The notes: generated by a model not told the origin, from the sequence alone. 64,000 nucleotides of DNA from Actinomyces sp. 432 (GCF_009930875.1 NZ_CP025249.1:1488001-1552000), one strand, 5' to 3'. Counted from the first letter of the stretch, positions 9,935 to 19,977 are shown. Numbers and translations are program-made.

Positions 9935-10161
9935 GTGCTGCACTCCGTGGGGAGGCACGCGAGAAAACTAGCAGAGCGCTCCGGACGCTGACAAATCCTC
10001 TCGCCACCGCACGGCGATGAGCTCGCTCACGGCACCCCTCCCAGGGCCTGAGTAGTGCGCGCGCACGCATCGCCCAGCACGCTCCTGCGAGCGCAGCTCC
10101 GAATCCAAGTCGTGCGCACGGTTCCCGTACTAGGACGCCAATCCGTGGCACAGTTGAGCCC

Positions 10162-12777
10162 ATGCACAGTCCCGAGACAACCTCCGCCGACTTGCCGGAG
10201 CGTTCCACGCAACCCGATGAGCGGCGCACCGACGGGCCACAGGAACAGCCGGCGCCAGCGCCCGCCGCCCGATTTGCGACGGCGCCACGAACGGAGCCAC
10301 GCAGGCAGGCACCGCCGGAGGAACCGCCCGGGGATCCGGTGGAGGCTCTACCTAAGGAACTGCCGGAGGAGCCGGCGGAGGCTCTGCCCGAGGAGCCGCC
10401 TGCGGAGCAGGCCCTGCCCGAGCGGGCGGTCTGGCCGGGACGCCCCTACCCGCTGGGTGCCAACTACGACGGCTCGGGCACCAACTTTGCCCTGTACTCC
10501 TCCGCGGCGCAGGCCGTGGAGCTGTGCCTGTTCGACGACGCCGGCCGCGAGACCCGCATCCCCCTGACCGAGGAGGACGCGGACGTGTGGCACGCCTACT
10601 TGCCCTCCGTGCAACCCGGGCAGCACTACGGGTACCGGGTGCACGGCCCCTATGACCCGGCGCACGGGCACCGCTGCGACCCCTCCAAGCTCCTTCTGGA
10701 CCCCTATGCGAAGGCGATCTCCGGCGAGGTCACGGGTTCGCAGGCGCTTTACTCATACGACTTCAACGATCACTCCGCGCGCAATGAGGAAGACTCCGCG
10801 CCTGTAACCATGCGTTCGGTGGTGGTGTCCCCCTACTTCGACTGGGGGCACGACCGCCCGCCCGGCCACCAGTACCACAACACGATTATCTACGAGGCCC
10901 ATGTCAAGGGCATGACCAAGCTCAATGAGCGCATTCCGGAGCACTTGCGCGGCACATACGCCGGCCTGGCCGAGCCGGCGGTAATCGAGCACCTCAAGAA
11001 CCTGGGCGTCACGGCGATCGAGCTGATGCCCGTGCACCAGTTCGTCAACGACACCTTCCTGCAGGACAAGGGACTGTCCAACTACTGGGGCTACAACACC
11101 ATCGGCTACTTCGCACCGCACAATGCCTACGCCGCTCACGGCTCCGACGGCCAGCAGGTGCAGGAGTTCAAGACGATGGTAAAGGCCTTCCACGAGGCCG
11201 ATATCGAAGTGCTCCTGGACGTGGTCTACAACCACACCGCCGAGGGCAACCACATGGGCCCCACGCTGTCCTTCCGGGGTATCGACAACGCCGCCTACTA
11301 CCGGCTGGTGGACGGCGACCAGGCGCACTACTTCGACACCACGGGCACCGGCAACTCCCTGCTCATGCGCTCCCCCGCCGTGCTGCAGCTGATTATGGAC
11401 TCACTGCGCTACTGGGTAACCGAGATGCATGTGGACGGCTTCCGGTTTGACCTGGCCTCGACCCTGGCCCGGCAGTTCCACGAGGTGGACAAGCTCTCGG
11501 CCTTCTTCGACATCATCCACCAGGACCCGATCCTGTCTCAGGTGAAGCTGATTGCGGAGCCGTGGGACGTCGGCGAGGGCGGTTACAACGTCGGGGAGTT
11601 CCCCGCTTTGTGGAGTGAGTGGAACGGCAAGTACCGGGACACGGTACGCGACTTCTGGCGGGGGGAGCCCTCCACCCTGGGGGAGTTCGCCGCCAGAATC
11701 ACAGGCTCCTCGGACCTGTATGAACGTTCCGGCCGGACTCCCGTATCCAGTATCAACTTCGTCACTGCCCACGATGGCTTCACCCTGCACGACCTGGTGT
11801 CCTACAACCAGAAGCACAATGAGGCCAACGGTGAGGGCGGCGCCGACGGCGCATCTGATAACCGCTCCTGGAACTGCGGCGCGGAGGGCCCCACCGACGA
11901 TCCGGAGGTGCTGGCGCTGCGGGGACGGCAGGTGCGCAATTTCATCGCCACAATGATGTTCAGCCAGGGCGTGCCCATGCTCTGCCACGGCGATGAGATG
12001 GGCCGTACCCAGGGCGGGAACAACAACGGCTACTGCCAGGACAATGAGATCACCTGGGTCAACTGGGACCTGACCGAGGAGCAGGAGGACCTGCTTGAGT
12101 TCACTCGTAGCATGATCCGCCTGCGCCGCGAGCATCCGGTGCTGCGGCGGCGCCGATTCTTCACCGGCGAGGCCGGCCATGGAGGGGAGTCGGAGCTCGG
12201 TGAGATCGAGTGGCTCAGCCCCTCGGGCGCGCGCATGACCGACGAGGACTGGGATACCTGGTACGCCCGGGCGATCACCGTCTTCCTCAACGGCGACGCC
12301 ATCCACGAGCCCGACGAGCGCGGGCAGCGTATTCGCGACGACTCCTTCCTGGCACTGTTCAACGCCTCTGCGGAGGACATCGTGTTCACCCTGCCCGGAG
12401 CTGACCACTCCCCCCGCTGGCGCACGGTGCTAGACACCGCCCCGAGCACGGCTCCCCGCCCCGAGCAGGTGGCGACGGGCTCCGGCGAGGAGTGGCGGGC
12501 CGAGCAGGAGGTGACAGTGGAGGCGCACTCCATGCTGTTCCTCATTTCGGTGCCTGAGCCCGAGCCGGTCCCCGCCCCGGACCGGCGCCAGCGCGAGCGG
12601 ACGCTGCCCGACGCCGCGGCCAAGCCGAGTGACACGCCCGACGCCGCTCCAGAGCCAACCGGTGAGGGCACGCGGGGCTTGGCAGACGCCGAGGAGTCCG
12701 ACCAGCAGCCGCAGGCGCCCGCACCGCCGCGTGCTCCGCACGCCCACCCAGCACCGTCTGAAGGAGAACCCGAATGA
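10162..12777 (+). CDS. glgX: Glycogen debranching enzyme GlgX/TreX type with unusual tails
   Basis: An 871-residue GH13 isoamylase-type enzyme that removes alpha-1,6 branches from glycogen. A CBM48-like domain begins at about residue 93 (PYPLGANYDGSGTNFALYSS). The catalytic GH13 regions are DVVYNHTAEG, GFRFDLASTL (nucleophile Asp), LIAEPWD (acid Glu) and FVTAHDGFTL (third Asp). It has a 90-residue Pro/Glu/Ala-rich head with imperfect repeats around EALPEEP and a Pro/Ala-rich tail of about 70 residues after the normal GlgX end. The ATG at 10162 has no strong ribosome site, so the head length is the least certain part. It overlaps treY by 4 bases (ATGA). Confidence 0.93.
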   Translation: MHSPETTSADLPERSTQPDERRTDGPQEQPAPAPAARFATAPRTEPRRQAPPEEPPGDPVEALPKELPEEPAEALPEEPPAEQALPERAVWPGRPYPLGANYDGSGTNFALYSSAAQAVELCLFDDAGRETRIPLTEEDADVWHAYLPSVQPGQHYGYRVHGPYDPAHGHRCDPSKLLLDPYAKAISGEVTGSQALYSYDFNDHSARNEEDSAPVTMRSVVVSPYFDWGHDRPPGHQYHNTIIYEAHVKGMTKLNERIPEHLRGTYAGLAEPAVIEHLKNLGVTAIELMPVHQFVNDTFLQDKGLSNYWGYNTIGYFAPHNAYAAHGSDGQQVQEFKTMVKAFHEADIEVLLDVVYNHTAEGNHMGPTLSFRGIDNAAYYRLVDGDQAHYFDTTGTGNSLLMRSPAVLQLIMDSLRYWVTEMHVDGFRFDLASTLARQFHEVDKLSAFFDIIHQDPILSQVKLIAEPWDVGEGGYNVGEFPALWSEWNGKYRDTVRDFWRGEPSTLGEFAARITGSSDLYERSGRTPVSSINFVTAHDGFTLHDLVSYNQKHNEANGEGGADGASDNRSWNCGAEGPTDDPEVLALRGRQVRNFIATMMFSQGVPMLCHGDEMGRTQGGNNNGYCQDNEITWVNWDLTEEQEDLLEFTRSMIRLRREHPVLRRRRFFTGEAGHGGESELGEIEWLSPSGARMTDEDWDTWYARAITVFLNGDAIHEPDERGQRIRDDSFLALFNASAEDIVFTLPGADHSPRWRTVLDTAPSTAPRPEQVATGSGEEWRAEQEVTVEAHSMLFLISVPEPEPVPAPDRRQRERTLPDAAAKPSDTPDAAPEPTGEGTRGLADAEESDQQPQAPAPPRAPHAHPAPSEGEPE

Positions 12778-15305
12778 CCGCGCCCGGCTCCAACCCGCAC
12801 CTGCCCGCACCCGAACGGCGCACGCCGGTGACGACTTACCGGCTGCAGCTGGGTGAGTCTCTTACATTCGCGGACGCCCGCGCCCTGCTGCCGTACCTGC
12901 GTCAGCTCGGGGTGACCGACCTGTACCTCTCCCCCGTGCTGGCCGCCAGCCCGGGATCCACCCACGGCTACGACGTCGTCGACCACACCCATATCAGCGC
13001 CGTGATGGGAGGGCGTGAGGGCCTGGAGGAGCTGGCCCGGGAGGCTCACGCTGCAGGTATGGGCATCGTCATCGACATCGTCCCCAACCACATGTCGGTG
13101 CCGACTCCGGCCTGGCACAACCCGCCCCTGTGGTCGGTGCTGCGAGACGGCACCGACTCCCCCTACGCGGCCTGGTTCGACGCGCCTGCCGGCGACAAGC
13201 TGCTGATGCCCGTGCTCGGCCAGCGCATCGGGCAGGTCCTTGCCGACGGCGAGCTGACCGTCGAGCGCCTGGCCGTTCCCACCGAGCCGGAGCGGGGCGA
13301 GCAGTGGGTGCTGCGCTACTACGACCAGGTCTTCCCGCTGGCCCCGGGCACGCATGACTTGCCGCTGCCGGAGCTGCTTGGCCGTCAGCACTACCGGCTC
13401 GCCTACTGGCGGGTGGGCGATGAAGAGCTCAATTACCGCCGCTTCTTCGACATCGTCACCCTGGCGGCGGTGCGGGTGGAGGATCCGGAGGTATTCGCCG
13501 GCTCCCACGCCCTGATCCTTGACCTGCTGCAGAACGGCACCATCGACGCGCTGCGGGTGGACCACCCCGACGGCCTGGCAGACCCCGAGGGCTACCTGGA
13601 GCGGTTGTCGCGGGCCACCGCCGGCGCCTGGATCGCCGCGGAGAAGATCCTCGCCCCAGACGAGTTCCTGCCGCAGTCCTGGCGGACCGCGGGCACCACC
13701 GGCTACGACGCCGCCTGGCGTATCGACCAGATGCAGGTCGATCCCGCCGGAGTCCGCACCCTCGGCGCCCTCATGCGGGAGCTGACCGGGAACGTGCCGC
13801 TCGACTACGCCCGTGTCTCCGGTGACGCCAAGCGGGAGATCATCGCCGGCTCCCTGGCCTCGGAAGTGAACCGGCTCGTGGACCTGCTGCACGCGTTCAC
13901 CTCCCGGGACCTGTACCTGTCCGACCACACCTTCCGCGATCTGCGCGCCTGCGTGGTGGAGCTCCTGGTGGCCGCGGACCGCTACCGGGCCTACGTGCTT
14001 CCGGGACGGCAGGCCGACCCGGAGCAGGCCGCGGTGCTGCGGGAGACCGCCGAGCGGGCACGCGCAACCCTGGACACCGACCAGTACCCCACGCTCGACC
14101 TGGTGGTGGCGATCCTGCTGGGCGAGCAGGTCGGCGCCGGCGAGCCCTCGGACACGCCCGAGCGGGCGGAGATCATCACCCGCTTCCAACAGGTGTGCGG
14201 CGCGGTAACCGCCAAGGGGGTCGAGGACACCACCTTTTACCGGTGGACGCACCTGACCAGCCTGACCGAGGTGGGCGGTGACCCGGCAGGCTTCGCGCTG
14301 CCCGCCGATGAGGCGCATGCGTGGGCCCAGCGCGTCCAGCATGACTGGCCCGCCACCATGGTCACCTCCACCACCCACGACACCAAGCGGAGCGAGGACG
14401 TGCGCGCCCGTATCGACGTGCTCGCCTCTTACAGCAGCGAGTGGGTGGAGCTTGTCCACCGGCTGCGTGACCTGACCGCGGGCATACGCCCCGCCGACAT
14501 GGACGGCGTCACCGAGAACCTGCTGTGGCAGACACTCTGGGGTACCTGGGCCCCCGGATCGGCCGACCCGATGACCGGTGAGCGCCTAGGCGCATACCTG
14601 ATCAAGGCCGCGCGCGAGCAGAAGTCTTGGACCACCTGGACGGCGCCGGACACCGTGCGCGAGGATCAGCTGGCGCACTACGCGGCCGCCCTACTGGCCC
14701 GCGCAGACGTGGCGGAGGAGCTCAATGAGTTCGCCGCGCTGACCGCCCGCGCCGTACGCGACACGATCCTGGCGAACAAGGCGATGACACTGACGTGGCT
14801 GGGAGTGGCCGACGTCTACCAGGGCAGTGAGGTCACCCGCACATCCTTGGTGGATCCCGATAACCGCCGCCCGGTCGCCTACGCGGGCGCGGCCGGCTTG
14901 CAGACCGCGCTGGAGCGTGTCTCACAAGCTCCGACAGATGCGGCGATGTCACTGGATGACGCCAAGCTGCGGCTGACTTCCCAACTGTGCCGCCTACGCG
15001 CGGATAGGCCCGACACCTTCGTCGGGAGCCGCTCCGGCTACCGGGCACTGCCTACTACCACGGCCTGCGCCTTCGCCTACGCCCGCCTGCTGGACGAGGA
15101 GGCTGACGTCGTAGTGGTGGTGCGGCGCCTAGGCCGTCGCCTGGAGCGGCTGGGCGGCTGGGGCAACCACACAATCGTGCTGCCTCAGGGCAAGTGGACC
15201 GACGTGCTCACCGGGGCCGAGGTTACCGGGGGCACCAGGCTGCTGGGTGAGGTGGTCGGGGACGAGCCGGTGGCAGTCCTCGCCCGCCCACGCGCCGACG
15301 CATAA
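12774..15305 (+). CDS. treY: Maltooligosyltrehalose synthase
   Basis: An 843-residue GH13 enzyme that converts the reducing end of a maltodextrin into a trehalose unit. TreY features are the start TTYRLQLGESLTFADARALLPYL, the YLSPVLAASPGSTHGYDV block, DIVPNHM, IDALRVDHPDGL with the nucleophile, AEKIL with the acid Glu, and TSTHDTKRSEDVRAR. It overlaps glgX by ATGA, so both are one transcription unit feeding debranched glucan to TreY. The usual partner treZ is not in this window; a strong hairpin ends the unit right after treY. Confidence 0.95.
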   Translation: MTAPGSNPHLPAPERRTPVTTYRLQLGESLTFADARALLPYLRQLGVTDLYLSPVLAASPGSTHGYDVVDHTHISAVMGGREGLEELAREAHAAGMGIVIDIVPNHMSVPTPAWHNPPLWSVLRDGTDSPYAAWFDAPAGDKLLMPVLGQRIGQVLADGELTVERLAVPTEPERGEQWVLRYYDQVFPLAPGTHDLPLPELLGRQHYRLAYWRVGDEELNYRRFFDIVTLAAVRVEDPEVFAGSHALILDLLQNGTIDALRVDHPDGLADPEGYLERLSRATAGAWIAAEKILAPDEFLPQSWRTAGTTGYDAAWRIDQMQVDPAGVRTLGALMRELTGNVPLDYARVSGDAKREIIAGSLASEVNRLVDLLHAFTSRDLYLSDHTFRDLRACVVELLVAADRYRAYVLPGRQADPEQAAVLRETAERARATLDTDQYPTLDLVVAILLGEQVGAGEPSDTPERAEIITRFQQVCGAVTAKGVEDTTFYRWTHLTSLTEVGGDPAGFALPADEAHAWAQRVQHDWPATMVTSTTHDTKRSEDVRARIDVLASYSSEWVELVHRLRDLTAGIRPADMDGVTENLLWQTLWGTWAPGSADPMTGERLGAYLIKAAREQKSWTTWTAPDTVREDQLAHYAAALLARADVAEELNEFAALTARAVRDTILANKAMTLTWLGVADVYQGSEVTRTSLVDPDNRRPVAYAGAAGLQTALERVSQAPTDAAMSLDDAKLRLTSQLCRLRADRPDTFVGSRSGYRALPTTTACAFAYARLLDEEADVVVVVRRLGRRLERLGGWGNHTIVLPQGKWTDVLTGAEVTGGTRLLGEVVGDEPVAVLARPRADA

Positions 15306-15315
15306 GCATCCAGTC

Positions 15316-15352
15316 GGCGCTGTGCCCGGGGATACAGCCCGGGCACAGCGCC
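15316..15352. terminator. Bidirectional hairpin terminator after treY and femX copy 2
   Basis: Perfect 15-bp inverted repeat (15316-15330 with 15338-15352, GGCGCTGTGCCCGGG and its complement) around a 7-base loop, lying between two convergent genes. No T-run follows on either side, as is usual for terminator-like hairpins in GC-rich actinobacteria. Confidence 0.75.
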
Positions 15353-15391
15353 GGGCCGAGGACCGGCGACCGCCTTCTACCGGCGCGCTGG

Positions 15392-16540
15392 CTACTGACG
15401 CGCGGAGGCCTCGGCCTCGGGATCGCCATCCGCATGGTCGTCCCGCTCCGAGCGCAGGGACCCCAGCCGCTCACGCAGGGAGGCGACGCCCGTCTCCGCG
15501 CGGTGCTTGAGCTCCAGTGCACGCACCAGGCCGACGTAGACGCGCGGCCGCACCGGCACGTCCCAGGGGCCGGGGATGGCGACGGTGCCCTCGGCGGTGA
15601 ACTTGCCCTTGAAGGAACCGACGCCGTTGAGCTCGGGGGTGCGCTCGGACCCGGCGCCCATCAGGTCCCAGGTGCGCACGCCACGCTCGCGCAGCCAGCA
15701 CCCCTCCTTGTAGAGCAGCGCATCAGCGGCACGGCCTCGACGCCCCTCCGCGGTTGAAGCCGCATAGTAGCGTCCGGCGCCGTCGCCCCACACCGTGTCG
15801 ATACTCCAGGCCAGCGCCTGGCCGCCATTGCGGCGGGCCACGTAAAGCCGGCAGTGGTCCGGGCCGAGCGTGCGCAGCATGGTGCGGTAGGTCTCCTCGG
15901 GCGCCGCGTGGAACCCGTCCCTGTCCCCCGTCTCCAGGAGGATCTGGTAGAGCTCCGCGAATACCTCCTCGGCGCGGTCGGTCTCATCGTGATAGGTCAG
16001 CTCCGTGTTGCGCAGTGCCTTGCGCACGTCGCGACGTCCCCGCGGCTTGAAGGAGGCCAGGAAGGCGTCGTCGTCGGGGCGGTCAAGATCAAGGATCACG
16101 GTGTGGTCGTAGGCCATCGTCTGCAGCAGCTCGTGCAGGCCGGGCGCCGGATGGGTGCAGTGCAGGCGTACGAATACGACCGCGGGATCGTGAAAGCGAA
16201 CCCCCTCGGTCAGCAGTTCACGCAGCTCTGTCTCCTCGGCGGCGCTGGGCTCCTGGCCGAGCCATACCGGAGCGTGCCTGGCCCACAGGTAGGGGAAGCC
16301 ACGCACATTCATCCGGGTCAGCGAGATCAGGGCCCGCGGCTGGCCGGCGGCCGTCTCATAGACCAGCCGCCCCCACGGTTCACGCCCGTCCATCGCGGCG
16401 TCGAATGCGTCCCATGCAGCTGTCTGCTCAATGGGCAGCGTGGTGCCGGCCTCCTCGGCGATGCGGCGGAATGTCTCCCAGTCGATGCGCCGCATGGAGC
16501 CGCGGGATGCGAGCGGGGTGGCGTTCTCGGGCAAGGTCAT
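15392..16540 (-). CDS. FemX/FemAB-like peptidyltransferase (copy 2)
   Basis: A 382-residue paralogue of the protein at 7213-8253. Matching motifs are LPIEQTAAWDAFDAAM, FPYLWARHAPVWLGQEPSA, DGFHAAPEETYRTML, YYAASTAEGR and WDLMGAGSERTPELN. The C-terminal 45 residues are charged and helical, as in FemX proteins that carry a coiled-coil arm. By family it should add an amino acid from charged tRNA to the peptidoglycan stem. Two copies suggest two successive residues in the bridge, or different specificities. The ATG at 16540 is the only sensible start. It converges on treY across the 15316 hairpin. Confidence 0.82.
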   Translation of the reverse strand: MTLPENATPLASRGSMRRIDWETFRRIAEEAGTTLPIEQTAAWDAFDAAMDGREPWGRLVYETAAGQPRALISLTRMNVRGFPYLWARHAPVWLGQEPSAAEETELRELLTEGVRFHDPAVVFVRLHCTHPAPGLHELLQTMAYDHTVILDLDRPDDDAFLASFKPRGRRDVRKALRNTELTYHDETDRAEEVFAELYQILLETGDRDGFHAAPEETYRTMLRTLGPDHCRLYVARRNGGQALAWSIDTVWGDGAGRYYAASTAEGRRGRAADALLYKEGCWLRERGVRTWDLMGAGSERTPELNGVGSFKGKFTAEGTVAIPGPWDVPVRPRVYVGLVRALELKHRAETGVASLRERLGSLRSERDDHADGDPEAEASARQ

Positions 16541-16721
16541 GGAGTGCGTTCCTGTCCTGTTTGCTTGGCTAGTAGTGGCGCCGCCGCGAGCTGTGCCCGC
16601 CGGCCGGTCTCACGATAGACCAGTAGCACAGGCTGCGGGACCGTTGCGGTCGTGAAACGTGTCGGCCGACCGGCGCGGCGTGGCAACACTAGGCATGCAG
16701 CAGCGCCGGTAGCCTGAAGCA

Positions 16722-17324
16722 GTGGCAGACATTCACCGCGTGCAGGCACATGACGCCGCCGCTTCCACGATGCCGGAGCGCTTCCGCTCCGCGCTGGAGT
16801 CACTGCGGGAGACGCCCCGGCCACGCGGGCTGGTCCTAGAAGAAGTTCCCGCGCCCGCACGATTGGCCCCCTATGCCGCCGCGCTCACCGCACAGACGGT
16901 GCAGACCGCAGCGGGTACGCCGGCCGCCTCCGGGCGCTTCGTGGTGCTGCATGATCCCGGTACGCAGGCGGCCTGGGACGGCGATTTCCGCCTGGTGGTG
17001 ATGGTGAGCTCACGCATCGACGACGAGATCGGCACCGACCCGCTGCTCGGTGCGGCAGCCTGGTCCTGGCTGACCGACGCACTGGATCACGCCGGCGCGG
17101 GCAGACGGGCACTGGTGGGCACGGTCACACGGGTGCTTTCGGACACATTCGGCGGGTTGGAGCTGACGGACGCGAGTGCGCAGGTCGAGATCAGAGCCTC
17201 CTGGACGCCGTCCACCCCTGATCTGTCCGCGCACCTGCTCGCCTGGTACGAGTTGATTCACTTAAGCGCCGGGCACGAGCCGGAGACGGCGGTGCCACTG
17301 AGCCTCGCGGGAGCCTCGAGGTGA
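16722..17324 (+). CDS. DUF3000 family protein
   Basis: A 200-residue actinobacterial protein of unknown function. It matches the DUF3000 pattern as I know it: FRSALESLR, LEEVPAPARLAPYAAAL, a VLHDPGTQAAWDGDFRLV block, WSWLTDAL, VGTVTRVLSDTFGGL and EIRASWTP. It sits directly before RNase D, its usual partner in this phylum, with a 4-base GTGA overlap. The start is GTG at 16722 with no strong ribosome site. A link to RNA processing is suggested by position only. Confidence 0.85.
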   Translation: MADIHRVQAHDAAASTMPERFRSALESLRETPRPRGLVLEEVPAPARLAPYAAALTAQTVQTAAGTPAASGRFVVLHDPGTQAAWDGDFRLVVMVSSRIDDEIGTDPLLGAAAWSWLTDALDHAGAGRRALVGTVTRVLSDTFGGLELTDASAQVEIRASWTPSTPDLSAHLLAWYELIHLSAGHEPETAVPLSLAGASR

Positions 17325-18609
17325 CGGGACGAGCGCAACCGCGGCCCGCCGTCGTCCCGGGCACGACGGATGCCCCGGTACCGCCAGAGGCCGTGATCGC
17401 CTACCCGCGGCCCGCGGAGGGACTGCCCCCGATTACGGACACCCCCGATGCGCTCGCTCGCGCAGCCGCCGCCCTGGCTGCCGGAACCGGGCCAATAGCC
17501 GTCGACGCCGAGCGCGCCTCCGGATTCCGTTACGGGCAGGATGCCTATCTGGTGCAGCTGCGCCGCGAGGGCACTGGAACCGTGCTGGTGGATCCGCTGG
17601 GTGCGGGCGACCTCTCCGCCCTGGCCGAGGCGCTGGACGGTCCGGAATGGGTGCTGCATGCCGCCGACCAAGACCTCCCCTGCCTGACCGCACTGGGACT
17701 ACATGCGCGTTCCCTGTTTGACACCGAGCTGGCCGCGCGCATGCTAGGCCGCCAGCACGTGGGCCTGGGGGCCGTGCTCGAGGAGACGCTGGGACTGCGA
17801 CTGGCCAAGGATCACGCCGCGGCCGACTGGTCGACTCGGCCGCTCCCGGAGTCGTGGCTGGTCTACGCCGCACTCGACGTCGAACTGCTCCTGCCGCTGC
17901 GTGATGCGCTCGCGCACGAGCTTGATGCGGCGGGCAAGGCGCAGTGGGCCGCGCAGGAGTTCGAGCATGAACGCACCCACCCGCTGCGCCCGGCCCGGAC
18001 CGATCCTTGGCGGCGCACCCCCAGGTCCGGACGCGCGGTTCGCAGTCCGCGCTCGCTGGCGGTACTGCGCGAATTGTGGACGGCACGCGAGGAGCTCGCC
18101 CGGGAGCTGGACGTGACCCCTTCCAAGGTGCTCCCGCACCGCGCCCTGGTGGCGGCTGCCGTGGCCCAGCCCTCGTCTCGCCGCCGCCTGGCCTCGCTGC
18201 GGGAGTTCTCCTCCCGATCGGTACGCGACCACCAGGAGCTTTGGTGGAGTGCGGTGGAGCGCGCAATGGCGCTACCCGAGGATGAGCTTCCCCCTTGCAC
18301 ACGCCGCTCGCGCCCGGAGAGCTGCCCCAGCCGCGCTCCTGGGGTCGGCACCATCCGGAGTCCGCCGAGGCGTTGGAGCTGGTACGCAGTGCCGTGCGCA
18401 CCCGCGCCGAGCAGTTGCGCCTGCCACACGAGCTCCTGCTGGGCACCGACGTGCAGCGGCGCCTGGCGTGGGAGCTCGGCGAGGCGCGCGCCGCCGGGGA
18501 GCAGGCAGACGCCTCGCCGGCCGCGATCTCCACCCGGCTGCAAGTGCTGGGGGCACGTCCCTGGCAGGTGGACCAGGCCGCGGCCCCGCTGGCCGCAGCA
18601 CTGTCATAG
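17321..18609 (+). pseudogene. rnd: Ribonuclease D (3'-5' exonuclease with HRDC domain), frameshifted
   Basis: A DEDD-type 3'-5' exoribonuclease. The exonuclease domain (residues about 50-220) keeps all acidic sites: VDAERASGF, HAADQDLPCL, and YAALDVELLLPL for the Y-x3-D end. An HRDC domain follows (about 245-330). The frame breaks in the C-run at 18290-18294 after LPEDELP; the following frame resumes with [20 protein letters not shown] and ends at 18609 with the expected RNase D tail. Restoring a sixth C gives about 429 residues. Without it the frame runs on to 19081 through unrelated sequence. The GTG start overlaps the DUF3000 stop. Confidence 0.88.
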
Positions 18610-18753
18610 CTCTGTCATAACGGCTCGGGCAGGCTCAGCCGCTTGCGCGCCTGCGCCCCTCACCAGCCCGCCGGGTGGAGCGGCCGCACCGGGGCGGGCG
18701 GCTCTGGTCACCCCTGGGGCACAGCACCGCCCGCACGGTGCGGAAGTACGTGC

Positions 18754-19631
18754 TCAGTGCACGGTGAAGCCGTGCGCCCGGAAGATCTCGCGAGTGGACT
18801 CCACCTGCGCCGGCTCCGGCGGGCGGGTGTCACGCAGCTTGTACTCCAGCTTCAGGGCGTCCCACTTGTCAGTACCCATCTGGTGGAAGGGCAGCACCTC
18901 CACGCGGGAGACTACCGGCCGCCAGCGCTCCACAATGCGGGCGACGTTCTCCACGTTCTGCGGGTCGTCGGTCAGCCCCGGAACCAGCACGAAGCGCACC
19001 CAGGTCTCGACGCCCTTGGCGGCCAGCCGGTCACCGAAGTCGATGGTCGGGGCGAGTTCGCGGCCGGTGACCTTCTTGTAGGTGTCCTCGTCCCCGCTTT
19101 TCACGTCCAGTAGGACCAGGTCGATGTTGTCCAGCATCTCGTCAGAGGCGTGCTGGCCGAGGTAACCGGAGGTGTCGATGCAGGTGTGGATACCCATGGC
19201 CTTCGCGCCGGCGAGGATGCGTCCGGCGAAGGCCGGCTGCATGAGCACTTCCCCGCCGGAGAGGGTGATGCCGCCACCGGTTGCCTTGAAGACGTTCCGG
19301 TAGCGCCGGATGCGCCGCAGGATCTCCTCCACGTCCACAGGCTCTCCGTCACGCATCAGGAACGTGTCCGGGTTGTGGCAGTACAGGCAGCGCAGGGGCA
19401 TCCGTTGAGGAAGATGGTCATCCGGGTGCCCGGCCCGTCGACGGCGGTGACCAGCTCCCAGGAGTGAAGTGACCCCAGGGTGCCATCACGCATGCGCGCG
19501 AGCCGCTCCGACCTTTCCAGGTCGCTGAGCTCCTCGAGCGCGCCGATCCCAGCCCCACGCAGACGGGCGGCCGGGGCCAGGAAGTCCTGGTCCCGGCCGC
19601 CCGTCCGCTTCGGGGTGATGGTCTCAGTCAT
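18754..19631 (-). pseudogene. pflA: Pyruvate formate-lyase activating enzyme, frameshifted
   Basis: A radical-SAM activase that generates the glycyl radical on PFL. One frame (19631 to about 19399) gives GSLHSWELVTAVDGPGTRM and FLNGCP; the other (about 19394 to 18754) gives LRCLYCHNPDTF, TLSGGEVLMQP and the rest. Together they make the C-x3-C-x2-C iron-sulphur motif CPLRCLYC. The break is in the four-G run (plus strand) at 19395-19398; five would restore a normal 292-residue PflA. It is the last gene of pflB-grcA-pflA, starting 23 bases after grcA. Because the cluster motif itself is split, the gene as given cannot work, which makes a sequence error likely. Confidence 0.9.
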
Positions 19632-19654
19632 CTGAGTCCCTCACCGGTGGCGGT

Positions 19655-19900
19655 TCAGGCGCCGGCGTGGAAGGTGCGGTTGAGCACGTCAAGCTGCTGC
19701 TCCCGCGTCAGCTTGACGAAGTTGACAGCGTAGCCGGAGACACGAACCGTCAGGTTGGGGTAGTTCTCCGGGTGCTCCATGGCGTCCTCGAGGGTGGAGC
19801 GGTCCAGCACGTTGATGTTCGCGTGGTACAGCCCCTTGACGCCGCCGTTGTCGTCGCGCTGAGCCTTCATGGACTCCAGGCGCTCTTCGTACGTGGCCAT
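19655..19900 (-). CDS. grcA: Stand-alone glycyl-radical domain protein (GrcA/YfiD-like)
   Basis: An 81-residue protein that equals the C-terminal end of a normal pyruvate formate-lyase: [13 protein letters not shown], then [12 protein letters not shown] with the radical-bearing Gly56, then [14 protein letters not shown]. It is shorter than E. coli GrcA (127 residues). It has its own ATG at 19900 with AAAGGGG upstream, 77 bases after the pflB stop. Since the PflB here lacks this domain, the protein is probably an obligate second subunit and not a spare part. It should be the target of PflA. Confidence 0.93.
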   Translation of the reverse strand: MATYEERLESMKAQRDDNGGVKGLYHANINVLDRSTLEDAMEHPENYPNLTVRVSGYAVNFVKLTREQQLDVLNRTFHAGA

Positions 19901-19977
19901 AGCAGGCCCCTTTCTGAGTGAGGTGAGGTGTTTGTATTCGAATGGTCTGGTGCCTCGCGACCACCTGGGCGGCGGAA

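Noticed and set aside
12030-14459. Long minus-strand open frame opposite glgX/treY
   Set aside because: Antisense shadow; both plus-strand genes carry full GH13 motifs.
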